Below are positions 1 through 6,006 of a stretch of DNA of 64,000 bases, one piece after another (the stretch's first letter is position 1; each line of letters opens with the position of its first letter). The notes beneath the pieces were generated by a model that saw only the letters and a program-made list of their open reading frames with translations, had not been told where the DNA came from and searched no databases. The position numbers and the translations under genes are program-made. This DNA comes from Chloroflexota bacterium (lineage in GTDB: Bacteria; Chloroflexota; Limnocylindria; Limnocylindrales; CSP1-4), in assembly GCA_003141455.1 (NCBI GenBank), contig PLMA01000044.1:179-64178 (forward strand), given 5' to 3'.

Positions 1-2267
1 GCGATCGCCTTGAGGCCCATCTTCCAGCCCTCGAGGTAGACCGTCTCGATCTCCTGCGGGGTGGCCGCCTCGGGCATGTTGACCGTCTTGCTGATCGCGC
101 CCGAGAGGAAGGGCTGGACCGCCGACATCATGCGGAGGTGGCCCAGGTAGTGGATGGAGCGCGTGCCGTTCATCGGCTTGAAGGCGCAGTCGAAGACCGA
201 AAGGTGCTCGGGCTTCAGCTCGGGAGCGCCCTCGATCGTCTCGCGCTCGTTGATGTAGGCGACGATGGCATCGACCTGCGCGGCCGTGTAGCCGAGCTTA
301 CGCAGGGCTGCCGGGACGGTCTGGTTGACGATCTTGAGGAAGCCTTCGCCGACGAGCTTCTTGTACTTGACCAGGGCGATGTCGGGCTCGATGCCGGTGG
401 TGTCGCAATCGAGCATAAAGCTGATAGTTCCAGTGGGCGCGAGCAAACTGGTTTGCGCGTTCCGGTATCCATGCTCGCGACCGAGCGCCAACGTTTCGTC
501 CCAAATATCGCGCGCAGCACGATGAAGATCGACCGGAAGGCCGGCCTTGTCGGGGATGCCGTGGGCGGCGTCGCGATGCTTCTCGATGACGCGCAAGAAC
601 GGCTCCTCGTTCTTGCGGTATTCGGCGAACGGGCCGCCGTGATCGCGGGCGATGATCGCGCTCTGGCGGTAGGCCTCGGCGGTCATGATCGAGGTGATTG
701 CGCCGGCGTAGGCCTGGCCCTCGGAGGAGTCGTAGGCGAGGCCGCGGCTCATCAGCAGGGCGCCCAGGTTGGCGTAGCCCAGGCCGAGGGGCCGGAAGAG
801 GTGCGAATTCTCGGTGATCTTGGGCGTGGGGTAGCTGGCGTTGTCGACCAGGATCTCCTGGGCGGTGATGGTCAGGCGGCTGGCGTACCGGAACGCCTCG
901 ACGTCGAACTCGCCGTCGTCGCGCACGAACTTCATCAGGTTGAGCGAGGCGAGGTTGCAGCTGGTGTCGTCGAGGAAGCTGAACTCGCTGCACGGGTTGG
1001 TGGCGTGCTGGCGGTCCGAGTTGGCGACCGGGTTCCAGTCGTTGATCGTGGTGTCGTACTGGATGCCGGGGTCGCCGCAGACCCAGGCCGCCTCGGCCAT
1101 CTCGTGGAAGAGGTCGTGGGCGCGGAAGGTGTCCATCGGGGCGCCGCCGACGACGGCGTGGGTGGTCCAGGAGCCGTCGGCCGCGACGGCGCGCATGAAG
1201 TCGTCCGTCACGCGGACTGAGTGGTTGGCGTTCTGGAAGGCGACCGAACCGTACGCCTCGCCGGTGAAGCTCGGGTCGTAGCCGGCCTCGATCAGGGCCC
1301 AGGCCTTCTTTTCTTCCCGCAGCTTGCAGTTGATGAATTCCCGAATGTCGGGGTGGGTGACGTCCAGGATCACCATCTTGGCGGCGCGGCGAGTCTTGCC
1401 GCCCGACTTGACCACGCCGGCGAACGCGTCGTAGCCGCGCATGAATGAGACGGGGCCCGAGGCGGTGCCGCCGCCCGACATCTTCTCCCTGCTCGATCGA
1501 ATGGTCGAAAGGTTCGAGCCGGCGCCGGAGCCGAACTTGAACAGCATCGCCTCGGTCTTGGCCAGGTCCATGATGCTGGACATAGTGTCTTGGACCGAGT
1601 TGATGAAGCAGGCCGAGCACTGGGGGTGCGCTTCGACGCCCACGTTGAACCAGACCGGCGAATTGAAGGCGAGCTTCTGGTGGACGAGGAGGTGGGTCAG
1701 CTCGGCCTGGAAGGCTCTGAGGTCCTCGTCGGTCGCGAAGTAGTGCTTGGTCTCGGCCCATGACGTGATGGTGTTGACGACGCGGTCGATCAGCTGGCGG
1801 ACGGAGGTTTCTCTCTCCGGCGTGCCGAGGTGGCCGCGGAAGTACTTGCTGACAACGACGTTGGTGGCCAGCTGGCTCCAGAACGCCGGGACTTCCACGT
1901 CCTTCTGCTCGAAGACGTTGACGCCCTTCTCGTTGCCGATGGCCGCGATCCGGGTCTCCCACTCGATCTCGTCGTAGGGGTGGACGCCGAGTCGGGTCCA
2001 GCGGCGCGGGAAAGTGAGGCCCTTGACGCCGATGCCGGTGAAGCGGCCGTCGGGGAGCATGGGGGCAGTGGCGGCGGGCGCGGGCGCGGCGGCGCTTGTG
2101 GCGGCGGCCGCGGCCGACTGGGCGGCGGCGGGCGTGCCGGCGACGCTTTCATCCATGACGGGGATCGCAGAGGTGAGGCCCTCGGAAGGGGCGCTCGCTG
2201 AGGGGACGTGCTCGGCGGCTCGGTGCATTTCCTGGACCTCTTGTACTAGCTCTGCTGGATCGTTCAT
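1..2267 (-). CDS. nrdJ: Vitamin B12-dependent (class II) ribonucleotide reductase, C-terminus cut by window edge
   Basis: It reduces ribonucleotides to deoxyribonucleotides in the cytoplasm with adenosylcobalamin as radical source, so it needs no oxygen or second subunit. Reading the minus strand from the ATG at 2267 gives about 755 codons without a stop up to the window edge. The family is usually longer than this, so the C-terminal part, including any zinc/Cys tail, is missing. Seen: an Ala/Pro-rich N-terminus (residues 35-75), a Cys-containing AHPQCSACFINSV stretch, the catalytic NPCSEF loop, and the phosphate-binding PTGTISFMLDCDTTGIEPD segment typical of NrdJ. An in-frame TGA directly abuts the ATG (TGAATG), which fixes the start. 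No strong Shine-Dalgarno is seen. The upstream promoter at 2677-2706 and NrdR-like boxes at 2716-2764 predict repression by NrdR; nrdR itself is not in the window. Confidence 0.95.
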   Translation of the reverse strand, partial: MNDPAELVQEVQEMHRAAEHVPSASAPSEGLTSAIPVMDESVAGTPAAAQSAAAAATSAAAPAPAATAPMLPDGRFTGIGVKGLTFPRRWTRLGVHPYDEIEWETRIAAIGNEKGVNVFEQKDVEVPAFWSQLATNVVVSKYFRGHLGTPERETSVRQLIDRVVNTITSWAETKHYFATDEDLRAFQAELTHLLVHQKLAFNSPVWFNVGVEAHPQCSACFINSVQDTMSSIMDLAKTEAMLFKFGSGAGSNLSTIRSSREKMSGGGTASGPVSFMRGYDAFAGVVKSGGKTRRAAKMVILDVTHPDIREFINCKLREEKKAWALIEAGYDPSFTGEAYGSVAFQNANHSVRVTDDFMRAVAADGSWTTHAVVGGAPMDTFRAHDLFHEMAEAAWVCGDPGIQYDTTINDWNPVANSDRQHATNPCSEFSFLDDTSCNLASLNLMKFVRDDGEFDVEAFRYASRLTITAQEILVDNASYPTPKITENSHLFRPLGLGYANLGALLMSRGLAYDSSEGQAYAGAITSIMTAEAYRQSAIIARDHGGPFAEYRKNEEPFLRVIEKHRDAAHGIPDKAGLPVDLHRAARDIWDETLALGREHGYRNAQTSLLAPTGTISFMLDCDTTGIEPDIALVKYKKLVGEGFLKIVNQTVPAALRKLGYTAAQVDAIVAYINERETIEGAPELKPEHLSVFDCAFKPMNGTRSIHYLGHLRMMSAVQPFLSGAISKTVNMPEAATPQEIETVYLEGWKMGLKAI

Positions 2268-2350
2268 TCATCTGGTGCTCTGGGGAGGGGGAGTGGCTTC
2301 GGCAACCGTTCGCCGACCGCTCATGGCGTGCCTGGGGCATTGGCGCCGGC

Positions 2351-2465
2351 GTTGTCGGCGTTTGTCGGCCGTTCGTGGCCGTTGCCGACCGTTGGTGGCC
2401 GTTGGTGGCCGCGTTGTCGGCCGTTCGTGGCCGCTTGTCGGCCGTTGGTGGCCGCGTTGTCGGCG
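2351..2465. repeat. Array of about eleven 10-bp units in the nrdJ leader
   Basis: The plus strand reads as consecutive decamers close to GTTSKYGGCC (for example GTTGTCGGCC, GTTCGTGGCC, GTTGGTGGCC), with two-base GC insertions at three places. A 10-bp period puts every unit on the same face of the helix. The unit length is not a multiple of three and the reading frame shifts through the array, so protein coding is unlikely. The array lies between the predicted nrdJ transcription start (about 2670) and its ATG. Its function is unknown. Confidence 0.75.
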
Positions 2466-2676
2466 ACCAGTAGTTCGTAACCCTTCGTGGCCGTTCCCCG
2501 GCGGCCCTTCGTGACCATTCGCCGGCGGAGAATGCCGGCTGCTGGCCACCCTGACGATAGCTGCGAGTGCTCGGCCGATCTTCCTCCCATCGGGCCGTCG
2601 GATCGCCGTTCCCGACCTTCCTTGATCAGTCCGTGCGGCGCCTTTGGGCGCCGTTGCGGACCCGGCCAACCGGCTG

Positions 2677-2706
2677 AATGTACGCCTGCCGCTCGGACCT
2701 AGTCAA
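2677..2706 (-). promoter_or_regulatory. Predicted sigma-70-type promoter of nrdJ
   Basis: On the minus strand TTGACT (2706-2701) is followed after 18 nt by TACATT (2682-2677). This is one of the best -35/-10 pairs in the window. Transcription would start near 2670, giving nrdJ an untranslated leader of roughly 400 nt that contains the decamer array. Confidence 0.65.
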
Positions 2707-2715
2707 TAGGCAAAA

Positions 2716-2764
2716 ACACAACATCTTGTGGTATCCTGCCCGGCGGAACCACCACATCTAGACA
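2716..2764. promoter_or_regulatory. Pair of NrdR-box-like sites upstream of nrdJ
   Basis: Positions 2716-2731 read ACACAACATCTTGTGG, close to the palindromic 16-bp NrdR box (acaCwATATaTwGtgt). A second, weaker copy with the same ACATCT core lies at 2749-2764. The cores are 33 bp apart, about three helical turns, as in known tandem NrdR boxes. They sit just upstream of the nrdJ -35, which fits control by the ATP/dATP-sensing repressor NrdR. Confidence 0.65.
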
Positions 2765-2916
2765 AACGGCGAGTTCGGTGGAGATCCGCCTCGTGGGCGT
2801 GGACGACCTGCGGATTGGCTGTGGACACGCTGTGGACGACTTGCCCGGGCTGCGGCCCAGGCCTTCGCGACGACCGTTCCACTGCGGCCCCGAACCCTGG
2901 CAATTCCGCCACTTAC

Positions 2917-2934
2917 GAACGGCCGTTCTATTAT
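2917..2934 (+). promoter_or_regulatory. 12-bp palindrome abutting a -10-like hexamer
   Basis: GAACGGCCGTTC (2917-2928) is a perfect palindrome followed directly by TATTAT (2929-2934). It could be promoter plus operator for the downstream XRE-type gene, possibly autoregulated. No convincing -35 is seen. The first in-frame ATG (2948) lies 13 nt past the hexamer. Confidence 0.4.
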
Positions 2935-3115
2935 AGCCGCTCGTCTGATGCGCGGGAAGAGCGATGACGCTCGCTGGTCGGCCACATCGGGCGCCGTCCG
3001 CCTCCGCTTGGGCTCCGTTCGCCCCGCCTCGGCCCCGTTCGGCCCCCACCGACCTCGCGCGCCGAGCTCGCGCGCCGAGTCGGAAGTAAGCCGGAGTAGA
3101 GCCGCCCGTTCGATC

Positions 3116-3961
3116 ATGGCGGCGATGGATCGGGCCCACATCGGCAACACGTTCCGGGCGATCCGCGTCGAACTGCGGCTGCGCCAGGCCGACGTCGGCC
3201 GCCGTGCCGGGGTTTCGCAGCAGACGGTCTCCAAGGTCGAGCGCGGGCGCTTCGGCGGACTATCGGTCGACGCCTACTCCCGGATCGCCGATGTTCTCGA
3301 TGCCGATGTTCAGCTGGTGCCGCGCTGGCGAGGTCCGAAGCTCGACCGACTGCTCGATCGCCGGCATGCTTTCCTGCAGAACCGAGTCGTCGAGACGTTG
3401 GTCGCGCTCAGCTGGGAGGTCCACACCGAGCAGTCTTTCAACCACTTCGGGGACCGGGGCTCGGTTGACGTGTTGGGCTGGCGACCCGACCTCGGAGCGC
3501 TGCTGATCGTGGAGATCAAGTCCGAGATCACGAGTCTCGAGGAGACGCTGCGCCGGATCGACGTGAAGGCGCGTGTGTGTCCGAAGGCCGCTCGGCAGGA
3601 ACGCGGCTGGGTGCCGCGTATGGTCGGTGTCGCCGTCGTCCTGCCCGACGCCGCCACGCATCGCAACCTTCTGCGGCGACACTCGGCGCTGGTATCCGCG
3701 TCTCTGCCGGCCCGGACGGTGGCCGTGCGCCGCTGGGTGACCGAACCGGCGGGCGATCTGCGTGGGGTGTGGTTTCTGCGCAATACCAGCGGAGGGAGTG
3801 CTATGCGGAGGGTTGAGCCGAGCCGGCGCGTCCGAGCCACTCACGGGAGGCGCCGAGGGGAGGTCGCGACTCCGAATCATCCCGGCGCGAGCGTGGACCG
3901 GCACATCTTGGTGGCCAAGCCGCCGCTCGAGGGCGGGCGCGAGGAGGTTGGCTCCGTTTAG
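3116..3961 (+). CDS. XRE-type helix-turn-helix protein with PD-(D/E)XK-like domain
   Basis: About 281 residues. Residues 5-60 form an XRE/Cro-type DNA-binding domain (GNTFRAIRVELRLRQADVGR, then GVSQQTVSKVERG). The middle part (around residues 80-175) resembles a PD-(D/E)XK nuclease fold: a conserved Glu in WEVHTEQ, then SVDVLGW, then LLIVEIKSE, giving the E...D...ExK pattern. The last 60 residues are Arg-rich and probably disordered. This architecture recurs as an uncharacterised regulator-like protein in high-GC bacteria. Whether it cuts DNA is unknown. The start was placed at the ATG next to the HTH domain. An in-frame ATG at 2948 would add 56 Pro/Arg/Ser-rich residues and would make the mRNA nearly leaderless from the -10 at 2929-2934. 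Confidence 0.75.
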   Translation: MAAMDRAHIGNTFRAIRVELRLRQADVGRRAGVSQQTVSKVERGRFGGLSVDAYSRIADVLDADVQLVPRWRGPKLDRLLDRRHAFLQNRVVETLVALSWEVHTEQSFNHFGDRGSVDVLGWRPDLGALLIVEIKSEITSLEETLRRIDVKARVCPKAARQERGWVPRMVGVAVVLPDAATHRNLLRRHSALVSASLPARTVAVRRWVTEPAGDLRGVWFLRNTSGGSAMRRVEPSRRVRATHGRRRGEVATPNHPGASVDRHILVAKPPLEGGREEVGSV

Positions 3962-3983
3962 TACTCCGTCCACTGGTACAACG

Positions 3984-4100
3984 CAGTTTCGGCGGGGTGC
4001 CGGGTAGGGGCAGTTTCGGCAGGGTGCCGGAACGAGCAGCCGCGGCAGGGTGCCGGAGCGAGCAGTCGCGGCAGGGTGCCGGGTAGGGGCAGCCGTCGGC
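3984..4100. repeat. Four tandem 26-27-bp repeats between convergent genes
   Basis: Copies begin at 3984, 4011, 4037 and 4063, with a partial fifth at 4090. The shared core is CGGCRGGGTGCCGG with variable flanks. They fill the gap between the convergent XRE-type gene and the NYN-domain gene. No open frame is specific to them. They could act as a transcription-termination or structural spacer, but this is not shown. Confidence 0.75.
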
Positions 4101-4114
4101 GGCCCGACGCTTGG

Positions 4115-4861
4115 CTAGCGCCCCGAGGCCGGTCTGCGGCGGCCGTTGCCGTGCTTGCGGGTGGCGCCGCGACCGGGAGACCAGCGGGGGCGGTCGTCAG
4201 CGGTGCTGTCGTCGGGAGCGGCGCCGGGTCCGGCGCCCCTGCCGGGTGGATTGGGCCGGCCGATGCTCGGCGGCGACCCGCTCGGGCCGCGCGGCGCGTT
4301 CGGTTGTCGCGTGCCGGGGCCGCTCGGCGGCTGGTTCGCCGCGTTCGGCTGCCGCGGGTTCGGTTGCCACGCACCGGGCTCGCGTGACTCGCGCGGCGGC
4401 TCGTTCGGTTTGTTCGGTCGCTGCGCCCTCGGTCGACCGATCGAAGGGGCCGAAAGGCGCTGCCGATCCAGCCGGTCGATGAGCCAGCCGTTGCGAGTCG
4501 TTCGACCACCGGATCGCCGGACGATGCCCGTGAGTTCGATGTCGTCGGTTACGACCAGGACTCCGGGCGAGCTGGCGGCGAACTCGTACTCGACCAGCCG
4601 AGCGATCACCTCGTCCGCGGTGAACCGGCCCGCGTATCGAATCTCCACGCCGGAGGCCACGTGGCGCGAGGCCATGCCATGCTCCGGTGAGCCGTCCAGG
4701 ACGAGGATGACCGAAACGCCCGGCGGAACGATGGCTCGGAGGCGTCCGATCAGGGCCGCTGCCGGAAGCGGTGTCGTGGACCGGCGGAGCGCGTGGAGGA
4801 CGTTCGTGCCGTCGACCACCAAACGCTCGACGCCTTCGAGGACGCGGCGATCGTCAGGCAC
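4115..4861 (-). CDS. NYN (YacP/PIN-like) domain RNA-binding or endoribonuclease-like protein
   Basis: 248 residues with GTG start and a GGAG about 7 nt upstream. Residues 10-140 form a NYN/YacP-type PIN-like fold: LVVDGTNVLHAL holds the first acidic residue, ILVLDGSPEH the next strand, a conserved TADEVIARL acidic helix follows, and LVVTDDIELTGIVRRSGG holds the metal-binding Asp pair. Relatives such as Rae1/YacP are ribosome-associated endoribonucleases, so an RNase role is reasonable but unproven. Residues 145-248 are a low-complexity Pro/Arg/Asn/Gly tail, likely disordered and possibly nucleic-acid binding. It is divergent from the HAD phosphatase gene, with a 125-bp shared upstream region. 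Confidence 0.75.
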   Translation of the reverse strand: MPDDRRVLEGVERLVVDGTNVLHALRRSTTPLPAAALIGRLRAIVPPGVSVILVLDGSPEHGMASRHVASGVEIRYAGRFTADEVIARLVEYEFAASSPGVLVVTDDIELTGIVRRSGGRTTRNGWLIDRLDRQRLSAPSIGRPRAQRPNKPNEPPRESREPGAWQPNPRQPNAANQPPSGPGTRQPNAPRGPSGSPPSIGRPNPPGRGAGPGAAPDDSTADDRPRWSPGRGATRKHGNGRRRPASGR

Positions 4862-4973
4862 GGGGACTCCGTGCCGGCGAGCCGGATGCGGACGATTCGA
4901 ATCGGGGCTGCGCGGAGCCGCCCGGCTGCCGCGGGCCGTCCGGCAGCGTCCGGCGCCAACTTCGCCGCTCCGG

Positions 4974-4979
4974 TAGCAT
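4974..4979 (+). promoter_or_regulatory. -10 box TAGCAT for a leaderless HAD-phosphatase mRNA
   Basis: TAGCAT ends 7 nt before the ATG at 4987 and no Shine-Dalgarno lies between, so the transcript should start at or next to the start codon. Confidence 0.55.
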
Positions 4980-4986
4980 CCTGGTC

Positions 4987-5841
4987 ATGCTTCTTCTCGT
5001 CGACCTCGATGGTGTCGTCTATCGCGGCGCCCAGCCGATCCCCGGCGTCGCTGCCGTGCTCGTCGCCCGCGCGGACGCCGGCGACGAGGTTGTGTACGTG
5101 ACCAACAACTCGATGTGGGACCGCGCCGACTACGTTACCCGCCTTTCGGGGATGGGTGCGCCGGTGGATCCGGATCGCATCGTCTCGTCGGCCCGGGCCA
5201 CCGCGCTCTACGTGCGCGACCTGCAGCCCCCGGTCCGGCGCGTGCTGGTGGTCGGCGGGGCGGGCCTGGTCAACGAACTGGTCGACGTTGGCGTCGAAGT
5301 GGTCTTCTCTGGCGATGCGGCCGAACGCTGGTCGGCCAACGGGCGAGATGCCGCGGCGGCCGTCGGGCCGGTGGACGCGGTGGTTGTCGGCCTCGACCTC
5401 GAATTCACCTATGCGCGACTGGCCTGCGCCGTCGAAGCAGTCCGAGCGGGGGCCAGGTTCGTCGCTACGAACCGCGACCCGGTCTATCCGTACGAGAAAG
5501 GGCTGATGCCCGGCGCAGGGTCCATCGTGGCGGCCATCGAAACGGCCTCCGGCGTGAAGCCGGTGTCGATCGGCAAGCCCGGGCCGCTGCTCCTCCAGAT
5601 CGCGGCTCATGCCGTGGGCCGGGACGCGGCCGACGCGGTGATGATCGGCGACAGCCTCGTCACCGACGTTGCGGCGGCCGTTGCCGTGGGGGCGCGGTCC
5701 GTGCTGATGCTGACCGGGATCAGCAAGCGGCAGCAGGTCGAAGCGCTGGCCGCGGTCGATCGACCGACGGAGATCGCAGCCGACGCGGCCGAACTGGCGG
5801 TCGTGCTCGACCGGCTGGCCGGAGGCGGCTCGCGGGGCTGA
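4987..5841 (+). CDS. HAD-superfamily IIA hydrolase (NagD / 4-nitrophenylphosphatase-like)
   Basis: 284 residues. All four HAD motifs are present: motif I DLDGVVY (D6 nucleophile, D8 acid/base), motif II TNNS (residues 39-42), the motif III Lys in SIGKP (about K197), and motif IV MIGDSLVTD (D222, D227). The long cap between motifs II and III is the C2a cap of the NagD/phosphoglycolate phosphatase group, which dephosphorylates small metabolites in the cytoplasm. The exact substrate cannot be read from sequence. Both start position and expression look leaderless. The 3' end of the gene, including the stop, is contained in a segment that is duplicated downstream (5791-6000). Confidence 0.9.
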   Translation: MLLLVDLDGVVYRGAQPIPGVAAVLVARADAGDEVVYVTNNSMWDRADYVTRLSGMGAPVDPDRIVSSARATALYVRDLQPPVRRVLVVGGAGLVNELVDVGVEVVFSGDAAERWSANGRDAAAAVGPVDAVVVGLDLEFTYARLACAVEAVRAGARFVATNRDPVYPYEKGLMPGAGSIVAAIETASGVKPVSIGKPGPLLLQIAAHAVGRDAADAVMIGDSLVTDVAAAVAVGARSVLMLTGISKRQQVEALAAVDRPTEIAADAAELAVVLDRLAGGGSRG

Positions 5842-6000
5842 GTTAGCGGGACCCGGCGGGTCGCACTCGACCGCTGGCCGGAGGCGGCTCACGGGGCTGA
5901 GTCGGCGCGGGCGAACTGGCAGTCGTGCTCGACCGGCTGGCCGGCGGCGGCTCACGAGGCTGAGTTAGCGGGACCCGGCGGGTCGCACTCGACCGCTGGC
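5791..6000. repeat. Direct duplication of the 3' end of the HAD gene
   Basis: An 88-bp block at 5791-5878 (last codons, stop and trailing sequence of the HAD gene) recurs at 5913-6000 with about four mismatches. A partial middle copy lies at about 5880-5905. The period is 122 bp. The second copy is not in an open frame with a start. It looks like a recent local tandem duplication filling the gap to the convergent c-di-GMP gene. Confidence 0.85.
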
Positions 6001-6006
6001 GCAGAG

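Noticed and set aside
2351-2465. CRISPR array
   Set aside because: Units are 10-12 bp with no spacers of 25-40 bp; it is a plain short tandem repeat.
2268-2669. Cobalamin riboswitch upstream of the B12-dependent reductase
   Set aside because: Expected on functional grounds, but the conserved B12-box and core words are not present in the leader.
3984-4100. CRISPR-like or palindromic repeat array
   Set aside because: Copies of 26-27 bp are contiguous with no unique spacers, and no cas genes are present.
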